Origin: Clostridiales bacterium
GTDB taxonomy: Bacteria > Bacillota > Clostridia > Christensenellales > UBA1750
Length of the DNA stretch: 41,551 nt
NCBI GenBank assembly: GCA_015056005.1
Contig: SVHB01000013.1
Span: 1 to 41,551, forward strand
Reading direction: 5' to 3'
Shown: positions 15,962 through 24,911 of the stretch, in pieces
How positions within the stretch are numbered: the stretch's first letter is position 1
Layout of the letters: every line of letters starts with the position of its first letter
Notes under the pieces: generated by a model
The model's input: the letters and a program-made list of their open reading frames with translations, nothing else
What the model was told of the DNA's origin: nothing
The model's database searches: none
Made by a program: the position numbers and the translations under genes

Positions 15962-16780
15962 ATGGCAATGGAGCTTTCCATCTGGTCCTCATATTACATC
16001 GAGCTTTCCCCCGAAGATGCAATTTTGCGCTTGAAGCAGAACGGACTAAACAGCGTTGAGCTTTCCGACGAACACGGTTTAGCCATTCTTTCCCGATCAA
16101 GCGATCCCGTTTCAGAGGGCAGAAAATTTGGGGAATATGCAAAGAGCATAGGCATGGACATCCCTCAGGGACATCTGTGGCTGAGAGTTCAGCTGGTCAG
16201 GGATGAAAATGCAATCGAAAGGATGAAGCAATGGCTCGACCTTTTTGAAGCTATCGGGATAAAGAACATGGTGCTGCATATAGATAACTGCGGCGGACTT
16301 ATTCACAGCAAAGAGGATATATACAAAGCAAACGCCGAAAAGCTCAAAATGCTCACCGATTACATAGGCGAGCGCGAAATTTTTATCTGCCTTGAAAACC
16401 TCATCGCGGAAGGCACGAACTCCATTGACGATCTGCTTGCCATCATCGATATGGTCGACTCCGACAAGATAGGCATCACGCTTGATACCGGTCATCTCAA
16501 CGTAAGCAAAACCTCCTCTCAGAAGGAATTCATTTACAAAGCCGGCAATAAGCTTCGCGCGCTGCACATTGCGGATAATGAGGGAGCTTCAGATCAGCAC
16601 CTTATGCCCTACGGCAAAGGAAACGTCGATTTTGACGAGGTGATCTCAGCGCTTCGCGATATCGGCTATGAGGGCATCTTAAACTACGAGATCCCGGGCG
16701 AAAACCGCTGCCCCATCGAGGTCAGGGATATGAAGACCAAATATGTGATAGACTCCTACGGCTATCTGATGAACAAATAA
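15962..16780 (+). CDS. Sugar phosphate isomerase/epimerase (xylose isomerase-like TIM barrel)
   Basis: A 272-aa cytoplasmic enzyme of the AP-endonuclease-2/xylose-isomerase-like superfamily, which isomerises or epimerises sugars using a divalent metal. Expected metal ligands are visible: E in FICLENL, D and H in GITLDTGHLN, H in ALHIADNEG, and E in LNYEIPGEN. The start is the ATG at 15962 because GTGAGGTG lies 6-7 bases upstream; an in-frame GTG at 15953 is inside that site. It precedes the LacI-GH78-RpiB genes but has its own promoter and terminator. Exact sugar unknown. Confidence 0.85.
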   Translation: MAMELSIWSSYYIELSPEDAILRLKQNGLNSVELSDEHGLAILSRSSDPVSEGRKFGEYAKSIGMDIPQGHLWLRVQLVRDENAIERMKQWLDLFEAIGIKNMVLHIDNCGGLIHSKEDIYKANAEKLKMLTDYIGEREIFICLENLIAEGTNSIDDLLAIIDMVDSDKIGITLDTGHLNVSKTSSQKEFIYKAGNKLRALHIADNEGASDQHLMPYGKGNVDFDEVISALRDIGYEGILNYEIPGENRCPIEVRDMKTKYVIDSYGYLMNK

Positions 16781-16794
16781 ACCGATGATTTTAT

Positions 16795-16823
16795 AAGAGC
16801 CATGCTTTTCATGGCTCTTTTTC
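16795..16823 (+). terminator. Terminator after the isomerase gene
   Basis: AAGAGCCATG (16795-16804) pairs with CATGGCTCTT (16810-16819) with a 5-base loop and a T-run. Confidence 0.85.
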
Positions 16824-16825
16824 TA

Positions 16826-16853
16826 TTGACAAAAAGCCAAAACAGCTTATAAT
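16826..16853 (+). promoter_or_regulatory. Promoter of the lacI-type gene
   Basis: TTGACA (16826-16831), 16-base spacer, TATAAT (16848-16853): both hexamers are perfect consensus. Confidence 0.85.
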
Positions 16854-16859
16854 CAAATT

Positions 16860-16875
16860 ATTAAAACGTTTTAAT
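16860..16875 (+). promoter_or_regulatory. Palindromic LacI-family operator
   Basis: ATTAAAACGTTTTAAT is a perfect 16-bp palindrome with the central CG typical of LacI/GalR operators. It lies just downstream of the -10 box, over the expected transcription start, so a bound repressor would block the promoter. Autoregulation of the LacI gene and control of the following genes is the natural reading. Confidence 0.75.
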
Positions 16876-16895
16876 TGAATTGGATGTGTATATAA

Positions 16896-17900
16896 ATGAG
16901 CGTCAGCATAAAGGATGTTGCGCGCGCGGCAAAGCTTTCCACGGCGACCGTTTCACTTGCGCTGAACGGCAGCGAAAAGATAAATCCCAAGACCAGAAAG
17001 AAGGTCGAAGAGATCGCAAAGGAAATGGGCTATAAGCCAAACCCTTATGCCCGCCAGCTGGTCACCAAGCGCAGCAGGCAGATCGGGCTGATACTTCCCG
17101 ATATCGAAAATGTATACTACGCATCTCTTGCTCAGGCGGTCTTCAACGATCTTTCCGTGAGCGGCTACGGGCTTTCCATATCCGTCAGTATGAACTCCCG
17201 TCTGACGGAAAGAAAGATCGTCAGCGACATGATCGCAAACAGAATGGACGGGATAATACTGGCTCCCGTAAACGTAAAAAACGATAATACGGATTATCTT
17301 GACCTTGTAAAGGACGCCGGGATACCCCTGCTCTTTCTTACATCAACCTATCCCAAAAGAGATGAGCCGCATGTTATGTGCGACCTTTATTCGGGAATGA
17401 AGGCGCTTCTGAACGAACTTTACCAAAACGGTTACAGAAAGATCGAGCTTTTAAGCGGCGCAGACGGGGTTTTTGCTCTCAGTCTCAGAGACAAGGGATA
17501 TCTTGATTTTATTAAAGAAAAAAAGCTTGATCACCAAAAAATACATCGCCTTGACCATGTGGGTTACAAGGAGGCTCAAAAGCTCATAGAAGGGATGACA
17601 GATATCACAGCCGATGCATTTGTTTGCGTAAACGATATGATGGCTCTGGGCGTTATAAACGCCCTTAGGGAAAAAGGGTACTCGATACCGGGTGATATTG
17701 CAGTGGCGGGCTATGACGATGTTATATTCTCCGATATCTCCCCCGTCCCCATAACTACCGTCAAACAGGACATAAAGGAGCTTTCTTCCATAGGCGTAAA
17801 CACGATGCTCGATATGATAGAAGGCAAAAAAAGCGAAATAAAAAGCATACTCATAAACTGTGAGCCCGTGATCAAGGGCTCGACCGCCGGGAAAGGATGA
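16896..17900 (+). CDS. LacI-family transcriptional regulator
   Basis: A 334-aa regulator. The DNA-binding head is SIKDVARAAKLSTATVSLAL with a hinge helix ending YKPNPYARQL, followed by the periplasmic-binding-like sensor domain (IGLILPDIENVYYASLAQAV to the end). The sensor keeps the FVCVNDMMALGVINAL and VAGYDDV motifs of sugar-responsive members. It likely senses a sugar or sugar phosphate released by the downstream rhamnosidase. The GH78 gene begins a few bases after the stop, so they share a transcript. Confidence 0.93.
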   Translation: MSVSIKDVARAAKLSTATVSLALNGSEKINPKTRKKVEEIAKEMGYKPNPYARQLVTKRSRQIGLILPDIENVYYASLAQAVFNDLSVSGYGLSISVSMNSRLTERKIVSDMIANRMDGIILAPVNVKNDNTDYLDLVKDAGIPLLFLTSTYPKRDEPHVMCDLYSGMKALLNELYQNGYRKIELLSGADGVFALSLRDKGYLDFIKEKKLDHQKIHRLDHVGYKEAQKLIEGMTDITADAFVCVNDMMALGVINALREKGYSIPGDIAVAGYDDVIFSDISPVPITTVKQDIKELSSIGVNTMLDMIEGKKSEIKSILINCEPVIKGSTAGKG

Positions 17901-17904
17901 TATG

Positions 17905-20448
17905 ATGTTAAGTTTAACCAACGTATCGGTCAATTACGGACGGCTCAAAGCTGATACCCGAACTCACTTTTTCGACGCCAAAAGCGCTCCCATATTCACA
18001 TGGGGCGTTATCTCAAACAGAAAAAATGCCTTTCAGAGTGCCTGCAGGATAAAGCTTTCATGCGACGATTTTTTCTGGGACAGCGGTATTGTCAAAACAA
18101 AGGAGCAAAAGCTTGTTTATTTTGGAGGTCCCATCCCTCAAGGAAAGCCTGTTTCACTTTCCCTGACCATTTTTGACGATATCGGAAATGAAAGCAAGGA
18201 GTATACCGATCTTGTTTACAATGCTTCGACCGATTGGCAGGGCAAATGGATTTGCTCAAACAACGATTCATACACGCGGGCGGTATATCTGCGGCGTGAA
18301 TTTACGATCGACAAACCCATCAAAAGCGCCGTTTATTATGCCTTCACAGCGGGCTATCAAAAGCTTTTCTTAAACGGACAGGAGCTTGACAGTGCAGCCC
18401 TCGATCCCGCGTTCACAGATTTTTCTAAAACCGCAATGTATGTTATGTACCCCGAGTTTGAAAAGCATTTGACCACCGGGAAAAACTGCCTTGGCGCGAT
18501 CATCGGCGAAGGCTGGCGAAGAAACTCGTTTTGCATGGACAAGGTCCATCGCCGCATCCCCTATTCCGGCCGACCCGCGTTTACAGCTCAGCTGAAGATA
18601 GAATACGAGGATGGAAGCACCGATTGGATAGTAAGCGACGAAAGCTGGCAATGCGGCAGCGGTATGATCGTCAGAAACGATATTTTTGACGGCGTGACCT
18701 ATGATGCAAACAGAGAAAGCCCGAATTGGAATAAAGCAGGCTTTATCGGGTTTGAAAAAGCTGAAATATGCCCGCCCGTATGCGAAAACATGCGCCCGAT
18801 GACGCTTGAGCCGATCATAGAACACAGAATACTTGCCCCGACATCCAAATGGAATATAAGCGAAAACAGTACTGTATACGATTTTGGGCAGAACATTGCG
18901 GGCGTTATAAGGGTCAGGCTGCCAAAAATGCGCAATCGCCTGCAGCTTACCGTACTGTACGCAGAAGAGATAAACGAGGACGGAACTCTGTTCACAGCAC
19001 CGCTTCGAACGGCAAAATGCGTTGACAGGTATATCGCATCAGGGGATGAGCGCGATATTGAAGTCTTCCAGCCAATATTCACCTACCACGGGTTCAGATA
19101 CGCAATGATCGATACGGATATCGATGTACTTGGCGTTGAAGCCGTCGAATTGCATACCGACCTTGAAAACAATTCATTCTTCCGCTGCGGCGATCCCACG
19201 GTAAACGCGATACACGAGCTTGTTGTGAACACTGAGCGCGCAAATCAGCACGGTATTCTGACCGATTGTCCGCAAAGGGATGAGCGCATGGGCTGGCTGA
19301 ACGATGCGACGGTGCGCTTTGAGGAAACCCCTTATAATTTTGATATCGGCAGGATGTTCCCAAAAATTATCCGCGATATCATAGAAAGTCAGCATAAAAG
19401 CGGCGGGATATCCGATACGGCACCTTATGTGACAGGGCATTGGCCCGGTGACCCTGTAAACATGAGCTTTTTAGTTGCCGCAAAGGAAGCTTACGAGCAT
19501 ACGGGCAATATCGAGATCATCAAAGAAGCCTATGATAAGATGCGCGCATGGGGAAATTACCTTATCCAAAACAGCTGTGATAATATACTTGAGATCGGTA
19601 CCTACGGAGATTGGGCATCACCCACGTATGTATGTGAGCTGAATTCCATAGGCGACGGCGCGGTATCATCCGTTACTCCTGTGCCTTTCATGTCGACCGG
19701 CTATATGTATTTCGCCGCAAAAACGCTGAGCGGCTTTGCATCACTCATAGGCGACGAAAGCGAAAAAGCAGCTTGGGCAAAAGCAGCCGAGAATATCAAA
19801 AATGCTATGCTCCAAAAATGGTATGACGAAAAGACGGGAAGGATCTCAACAGGCTCTCAGGCTTGTCAGGCTTTTGCGCTTTGGCTGGGCATCATCCCTG
19901 AAAAAGACCGTAAAAAGGCGGCAAGGATCATACACGACGAGCTTACCCAAAACGGCTTTATGCTCACAACGGGCAACCTCTGCACCAAGTATATTTTTGA
20001 GGTGCTTTCCGAATACGGATACCTTGAAGACGCCTGGACTTTGATCACAAGGCAGGAATATCCCTCTTTGGGCTTCATGCTCCAAAACGAAGCTACGACC
20101 GTTTGGGAGCGATTTGAGCTCAAAAAAGCACCGGGAATGAATTCGCACAACCATCCGATGTACGGAGCTCTTGGCAGCTGGTTCTATGAGTATATCGCAG
20201 GCATACAGCCTTTGGATAAAGCATTTGACGAAATACTTATAAAGCCGTTTTTCCCCAAAAAACTGCTTTATGCGCAGGCAGGCGTTGATACTGTAAAGGG
20301 GGATGTGTCCGTCCGCTGGTTCAAGCGCTACGGAAAAACCACGCTGCAAGTAAACATACCTTTCGGCAGCCGTGCAAAAGTAATCCTCGGCAAAAACGAA
20401 TACAGCATAGGCAGCGGTTTTTACACTTTTGAAGAAGAACTCAAATAA
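17905..20448 (+). CDS. Alpha-L-rhamnosidase, GH78
   Basis: Releases terminal alpha-L-rhamnose from plant or microbial glycans and glycosides. The protein (847 aa from the second ATG) has the GH78 order: N-terminal beta-sandwich modules with FTAGYQKLFLNGQ and AIIGEGWRRN, an (alpha/alpha)6 barrel, and a C-terminal beta-sandwich. The catalytic region DCPQRDERMGW (near residue 454) supplies the acidic residues, and NEATTVWERF (near 735) the opposing glutamate. No signal peptide, so substrates must be imported. Of two adjacent ATGs the second is better spaced from AAGGA. It is co-transcribed with the LacI gene. Confidence 0.93.
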   Translation: MLSLTNVSVNYGRLKADTRTHFFDAKSAPIFTWGVISNRKNAFQSACRIKLSCDDFFWDSGIVKTKEQKLVYFGGPIPQGKPVSLSLTIFDDIGNESKEYTDLVYNASTDWQGKWICSNNDSYTRAVYLRREFTIDKPIKSAVYYAFTAGYQKLFLNGQELDSAALDPAFTDFSKTAMYVMYPEFEKHLTTGKNCLGAIIGEGWRRNSFCMDKVHRRIPYSGRPAFTAQLKIEYEDGSTDWIVSDESWQCGSGMIVRNDIFDGVTYDANRESPNWNKAGFIGFEKAEICPPVCENMRPMTLEPIIEHRILAPTSKWNISENSTVYDFGQNIAGVIRVRLPKMRNRLQLTVLYAEEINEDGTLFTAPLRTAKCVDRYIASGDERDIEVFQPIFTYHGFRYAMIDTDIDVLGVEAVELHTDLENNSFFRCGDPTVNAIHELVVNTERANQHGILTDCPQRDERMGWLNDATVRFEETPYNFDIGRMFPKIIRDIIESQHKSGGISDTAPYVTGHWPGDPVNMSFLVAAKEAYEHTGNIEIIKEAYDKMRAWGNYLIQNSCDNILEIGTYGDWASPTYVCELNSIGDGAVSSVTPVPFMSTGYMYFAAKTLSGFASLIGDESEKAAWAKAAENIKNAMLQKWYDEKTGRISTGSQACQAFALWLGIIPEKDRKKAARIIHDELTQNGFMLTTGNLCTKYIFEVLSEYGYLEDAWTLITRQEYPSLGFMLQNEATTVWERFELKKAPGMNSHNHPMYGALGSWFYEYIAGIQPLDKAFDEILIKPFFPKKLLYAQAGVDTVKGDVSVRWFKRYGKTTLQVNIPFGSRAKVILGKNEYSIGSGFYTFEEELK

Positions 20449-20470
20449 ATAATAAATTAGGAGGAGTATT

Positions 20471-21040
20471 ATGAAACTGGTAAAGGATAAAAAGCTGGTA
20501 GTAGGCGCAGACTTTGCGGGTTATCCCTTAAAGGAAGCAGTCGTGGCGCACCTTAGAGCAAAGGGCTGGGAGATAGAGGATGTCGGCGTAACCGACCCCA
20601 ACTCAGACGACACCGAAAACATGTTCCACAGAGTAGGTCTCAGGGTGGGCGCAAAGATCGCCGAGGGAGAATACGAGCGCGCATTGGCGTTTTGCGGCAC
20701 AGGCATGGGCATACATATTGCCGCAAGCAAATGCCCTCATGTGCATGCGGGCGTTGTTGAAAGCGTTCCTGCGGCGCTTAGAGCCATCACCGGCAACGGA
20801 GTCAATGTACTGGCTATGGGCGCGTTCTACGTAGCTCCCAAAATGGGCTGCGAGATCGCCGACGCATACCTGAACGCACAGCTTGGCAGCGGCTATGAAT
20901 GGTGGCATAATTTCTACGAATTCCACAAACTTGCGATTGATGAGCTTGAGGCCTTTGATTACGAAAAATACAGGGCAAACGGATTCAAAGCTGAGCATCT
21001 TGGTGATTATCCCCTGACGCTCGAAGAAAAACCCGAATAA
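20471..21040 (+). CDS. RpiB/LacA/LacB-family sugar-phosphate isomerase, atypical
   Basis: A 189-aa protein, longer than the usual 150. The fold marks are VVGADFAGYPLKE, FCGTGMGIHIAASK with C75, and VNVLAMGAFYV. Two residues important in RpiB differ: the H of the D-H-x-G motif is F15, and the ring-opening histidine (H99 in E. coli RpiB) is replaced by G108. A C-terminal extension with EWWHNFYEFHK could supply other residues. It is therefore probably not ribose-5-phosphate isomerase; a role on a deoxysugar or ketose phosphate from the adjacent rhamnosidase pathway is inference. AGGAGG precedes the start, 22 bases after the GH78 stop. Confidence 0.82.
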   Translation: MKLVKDKKLVVGADFAGYPLKEAVVAHLRAKGWEIEDVGVTDPNSDDTENMFHRVGLRVGAKIAEGEYERALAFCGTGMGIHIAASKCPHVHAGVVESVPAALRAITGNGVNVLAMGAFYVAPKMGCEIADAYLNAQLGSGYEWWHNFYEFHKLAIDELEAFDYEKYRANGFKAEHLGDYPLTLEEKPE

Positions 21041-21046
21041 TAATTT

Positions 21047-21088
21047 ACGGCTTATGCAGACAAATGCCTTGACATAAGCCGTTTTTTT
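21047..21088 (+). terminator. Terminator of the LacI-GH78-isomerase unit
   Basis: ACGGCTTATG (21047-21056) pairs with CATAAGCCGT (21073-21082), followed by seven T. Confidence 0.88.
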
Positions 21089-21138
21089 ATATCATAATAA
21101 GAAAAAACAAAATCGGATATGCTTATGGGAGGTTTAAT

Positions 21139-23865
21139 ATGAAACGCCCCTTCGCTGTTGATCCTTTCTTTTACGATCAGCCTGAAAAGAAATTCCTTGA
21201 AGAACTGAAAAAGCCCGTTCATACAAAAAAGCCGTCGTTTTTCGGCACCCGAAAGGTAATGCGGGGCGAAACCGACGCAAGCGGTATGTATCTTAAAAGG
21301 GGGTTCCCAAATGAAGAAGGCCTTCTTGACGCCGTATACAATGATTTTGACAGATTCCTGAGCATCCATGAGATCGGCGGCACACGCTACCCCATATACC
21401 TTGAAAAAAGGGATGTGGGACCGTTTGAGAGCTTTTCGATCTTGGTCAGCGAAAGCAAGGCTGTGATATCTGCAAATGATACCGAGGGCATCAGGCGGGC
21501 AATAATATACCTGGAAGATGAGCTAATAAGGCGCGAAGGAGCGTATCTGCCCATAGGCGAGATATCCCGCTCGCCCGTTATTAAAACGCGCATCACCCGC
21601 TGCTTTTTCAGCCCAATAAACCGACCGCCCAAATACGGCGACGAGCTTTCCGACGATATCGATTACTATCCAGAGGAATACTTAAACCGCCTCATGCACG
21701 ACGGGGCAAACGGCGTCTGGATATACACAAGGTTTTCCGATCTGGTAACGGTAGACGCTGTCCCCGACTACGGCATCGGCAGAGAAAAGCGCATAAAAAA
21801 GCTTAATCGGGTAATTGAAAAATGCCTGAGATACGGCATAAAGGCGTATGTTTTTGCCATAGAGCCCGTGGCGCTTGAGCCTGAGAGATCCGCACACATC
21901 AAAGAAGCCGACGGCGGAGAAGCATACAACGGCAACCATCTTTTCTGCGTAAATTCTCCCGAAGGAAAGGAAATGATCCGTCAGGCCGGATATAACCTTT
22001 TCACAAGCTGCCCCAAACTCGGAGGGTTCATATCCATCACATACGGCGAGCGCCCGACCTCCTGCTCGTCCGCTTATTCCGCAATACCCGAAATAAGCTA
22101 CAAGACCGATATCACCTGCCCAAGATGCAAAGAGCTCTCCCCCGGTCAGATGGTCGCAAATGCGGCGCACGCGCTCTCTTGCGGCATACACGAGGCCTCG
22201 CCCGATGCGCAGGTGATAAGCTGGACCTACGGACACCGTTTCTGGCCCATAGACGATGTAAAGGAATATGTGCGCTGCGCAACTCACGATGCGGTCATAA
22301 TGCAGAATTTTGAGGAAATGGGCTATGCTCAGCAGCTCGGAAAAACAAGGCAGGGCGTGGATTACTGGCTGAGCTATGTTGGTCCATCTCCGCTCTTTAA
22401 GGAAACGGCGCTGGAAGCCATTGAGCAAGGCAAAGAAATGTTCATGAAGATACAGGTCTGCTGCTCGCATGAGGTGGCGACAGTGCCCTATGTGCCCGTT
22501 CCCGGCATACTCTTTGATAAATACCAAGCCGCACGCAAGCTTAATGTAACGGGCGTTATGCAATGCTGGTATTTCGGCAATTATCCTTCCATTATGAGCA
22601 AGGCTGCGGGTGAGCTTGCGTTCCTAAGCGATTTTTCCGATAAGGACGGGTTCCTCAAAAAGCTGGCGGGAATATATTTCGGCAGCTCAAACGCCGAAAA
22701 AGCGGTAAAGGCGTGGAACGCTTTTGAAAAGGCGTATACCCAATATCCGCTCAACATAATGTTCAGCTATTACGGACCCATGCACGACGGTCCCGTATGG
22801 GAGCTGCAGCTTCTGCCCAAAAACTATCCCCTCTCCCGCTCATGGCAGACGCTTGATCCCACCATCGGCGACCGCATAGGCGAATCACTGCTTTCGGGGC
22901 ATAGCTTGGATGAAGCAATAACGCTTACCGATAGAATGAAAGAAGGCTGGGCTGAGGGAACGAAGCTGCTTGAAAGAATAAGCACGGGAGATGAAGCATA
23001 TCTTGAACAGCTTTCGGTCGCCAAAGCTCTTGATATCCTATTTTCAAGCGGAAACAATATCCTGCGCTTCTATTCGCTAAGGGAATCCCTCGGCTGTCAA
23101 AAGGGTGACCCCAAGGCGATACTTAAAAAGATGCGTGCTATTATTGCAGATGAGATCAAAAACAGCAATGCGCTCAAAGCGCTCTGCCTAAAGGACAGCA
23201 GGCTTGGTTATCATTCCGAGGGCGAAGGCTTCAAGTTCTTCCCCAAAAAGCTGGATCACAGGATATCGCAGCTGAACAGCCTGCTTGAAATCGAGTTCCC
23301 TCAGGTAGAAAAACGGATAAACGACGGTCTTGCTCCCCTTACCTACTATTTAGGCGAAGAAGCGCAGGGCGCGGTATATTCGCTGAAAAAGAGCGATATC
23401 GCCAGCGCAAAATGGGAAAGCATCGGTGAAGATGCATCGTTCAGGGCAGCTTACAGCGAAAATACGCTTGAAGCCGAGCTCATTTCCGATACCGCGCAAT
23501 ACATCGATATCGGCTTTGAATTCTCGCTCATGTGGCCCGCGCCGCCTGTCAGACTCCACAGGGACGGCAAGGTGGAGATACTTCCCGAGACCTACCTTTA
23601 TTTCTCGGTCTTTGGGGATACGCTTGAAGATGTAAAGAAGCTCTGGCGAGTGCAAAGCCTGTCGGACAATAAGCTCCACCTGCTCATTAGCCTTGAAAGA
23701 GAAAAAACAGGCTGGACTAGCGACACGCCGCTGAAATTGCGCATAGTTACCGACAGCGGCATTTCATGGGCAAAAGACGACGACCCCGTGCATACACTTG
23801 GTAAAAACAGCGCCTCTCCGGGTGAATTCGGTTGGCTGCTGCCTGAAACAAAAGGTCTGCTATAA
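21139..23865 (+). CDS. Putative glycoside hydrolase of unassigned family
   Basis: A large cytoplasmic protein of 908 aa without signal peptide. The N-terminal region (about 100-150) has the alpha/beta module found before the barrel in GH20/GH67/GH84-like enzymes (EGIRRAIIYLEDELIRREGA, then GEISRSPVIKTR). A TIM-barrel-like part follows (about 150-500) with ANGVWIYTRF, GGFISITYGERPTSC and VMQCWYFGNYPS; the Glu in YGERPT is a candidate catalytic residue. A Cys cluster (PTSCSS and TCPRCKE) may bind zinc. The rest is helical and then beta-rich. I cannot assign a CAZy family. Start ATG behind GGGAGG. It stands alone between two terminators but next to the rhamnosidase locus. Confidence 0.6.
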   Translation: MKRPFAVDPFFYDQPEKKFLEELKKPVHTKKPSFFGTRKVMRGETDASGMYLKRGFPNEEGLLDAVYNDFDRFLSIHEIGGTRYPIYLEKRDVGPFESFSILVSESKAVISANDTEGIRRAIIYLEDELIRREGAYLPIGEISRSPVIKTRITRCFFSPINRPPKYGDELSDDIDYYPEEYLNRLMHDGANGVWIYTRFSDLVTVDAVPDYGIGREKRIKKLNRVIEKCLRYGIKAYVFAIEPVALEPERSAHIKEADGGEAYNGNHLFCVNSPEGKEMIRQAGYNLFTSCPKLGGFISITYGERPTSCSSAYSAIPEISYKTDITCPRCKELSPGQMVANAAHALSCGIHEASPDAQVISWTYGHRFWPIDDVKEYVRCATHDAVIMQNFEEMGYAQQLGKTRQGVDYWLSYVGPSPLFKETALEAIEQGKEMFMKIQVCCSHEVATVPYVPVPGILFDKYQAARKLNVTGVMQCWYFGNYPSIMSKAAGELAFLSDFSDKDGFLKKLAGIYFGSSNAEKAVKAWNAFEKAYTQYPLNIMFSYYGPMHDGPVWELQLLPKNYPLSRSWQTLDPTIGDRIGESLLSGHSLDEAITLTDRMKEGWAEGTKLLERISTGDEAYLEQLSVAKALDILFSSGNNILRFYSLRESLGCQKGDPKAILKKMRAIIADEIKNSNALKALCLKDSRLGYHSEGEGFKFFPKKLDHRISQLNSLLEIEFPQVEKRINDGLAPLTYYLGEEAQGAVYSLKKSDIASAKWESIGEDASFRAAYSENTLEAELISDTAQYIDIGFEFSLMWPAPPVRLHRDGKVEILPETYLYFSVFGDTLEDVKKLWRVQSLSDNKLHLLISLEREKTGWTSDTPLKLRIVTDSGISWAKDDDPVHTLGKNSASPGEFGWLLPETKGLL

Positions 23866-23878
23866 GCAGACCTTTTAT
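23851..23878. terminator. Bidirectional terminator containing a stop codon
   Basis: AAAGGTCTGC (23851-23860) pairs with GCAGACCTTT (23866-23875) around the 5-base loop TATAA, which contains the TAA stop of the 908-aa gene. The convergent XRE gene ends two bases beyond, so one element serves both genes. Confidence 0.82.
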
Positions 23879-23879
23879 T

Positions 23880-24617
23880 TCAGACAAAGTCGGTATACAT
23901 ATCGGCTTTATTCACTCCGTCAGTATGGATGTATACATCCATACAGCTTACACCGTCTTTCATATATTCATGTTCAAAGCATGAAAGTATGTTTTGCTGC
24001 GGCTTTTCCTTGAATCCGTTGGCATTGAGGTAATTCATTATTTTCTTATAGGCATTGGGGATGCGCTCAAAAGGAGCCTTGAACGGCTCGTATACGGTTA
24101 TTACAGCATAATCGGCTTCAGCCTGCCCGGCGTATTCCACGCCCGGAGCATCGGTCAAAAAGCCTTCCGGCAGTACATATGCGCAAACATAGCCCCTGAG
24201 TGAAAATCTGTTCTGCTGCTCCATGGAAACATATGGGAAATCCCAACCGATGCGCATTGCATCAGGCTTTATTGCCAAAAGTCCGCTTCTTTCTGCCCAT
24301 CGCTTCATATATGCCTGAACATCGCTCTCGGGGTTGGGTGTTATCATGACATATCTCGCCATCGTAAAAGGCGCAACTCTCTTTATGGTTACAGCAGAAT
24401 ATATCTCACTTTCCATTGTGATATCTTCCCTGACCAACCGGTCAAGCTTAACCGAAAACAGCTCACAAAGCTCGCAAAGCTTGTCCAATTCGGGCACGAT
24501 CTCACCTGATTCCCATCTTGAAACAGTTTGTCTTGATACGCGCATGTGTTCCGAAAGCTGTTCCTGAGTGAACTTCTTCTGTTTTCGTAAATACTGGATG
24601 TTTTTTCCGATGTTCAT
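23880..24617 (-). CDS. XRE-family regulator with C-terminal effector-binding domain
   Basis: A 245-aa protein. Residues 1-60 form a Cro/CI-type helix-turn-helix (LRKQKKFTQEQLSEHMRVSR then TVSRWESG). Residues from about 75 look like an AraC/GyrI-like effector-binding domain, with KRVAPFTMARYVMITPNPES at its start and CMDVYIHTD at its end. Such fusions usually respond to hydrophobic or cationic small molecules. Start ATG behind GGAGAACCGGAT. No adjacent target gene is obvious; it converges with the 908-aa gene. Confidence 0.83.
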   Translation of the reverse strand: MNIGKNIQYLRKQKKFTQEQLSEHMRVSRQTVSRWESGEIVPELDKLCELCELFSVKLDRLVREDITMESEIYSAVTIKRVAPFTMARYVMITPNPESDVQAYMKRWAERSGLLAIKPDAMRIGWDFPYVSMEQQNRFSLRGYVCAYVLPEGFLTDAPGVEYAGQAEADYAVITVYEPFKAPFERIPNAYKKIMNYLNANGFKEKPQQNILSCFEHEYMKDGVSCMDVYIHTDGVNKADMYTDFV

Positions 24618-24661
24618 ATCCGGTTCTCCAATAAATGATTTTCCAGGCCTTGGATGTCTTT

Positions 24662-24670
24662 ATTATACCA
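24662..24670 (-). promoter_or_regulatory. Extended -10 of the XRE gene
   Basis: On the minus strand TGGTATAAT, with the TGn extension, 44 bases before the start codon. The -35 region is poor. Confidence 0.5.
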
Positions 24671-24763
24671 CTATACTCAACCCACAAAAACCAACTGATG
24701 CGTAATTATTTTGGAATGTATGACACGCCTGGGTTTACAACAATAGCACTATAGGAAAAAAAT

Positions 24764-24795
24764 AAAACCACCATGATACATATCATGGTGGTTTT
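24764..24795. terminator. Terminator of tRNA-Thr
   Basis: A perfect 14-bp stem, AAAACCACCATGAT (24764-24777) with ATCATGGTGGTTTT (24782-24795), directly abuts the tRNA CCA end. In the minus direction it is followed by a T-rich run. Confidence 0.85.
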
Positions 24796-24871
<76 letters not shown>

Positions 24872-24911
24872 ATCTCCCGCCTTTTGGGCTTCTTCCCAAG
24901 CGACGAGATTT

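Noticed and set aside
21682-22563. 293-codon minus-strand frame over the 908-aa gene
   Set aside because: Composition is Cys/His/Gly-rich without domain; it is a shadow of the plus-strand gene.
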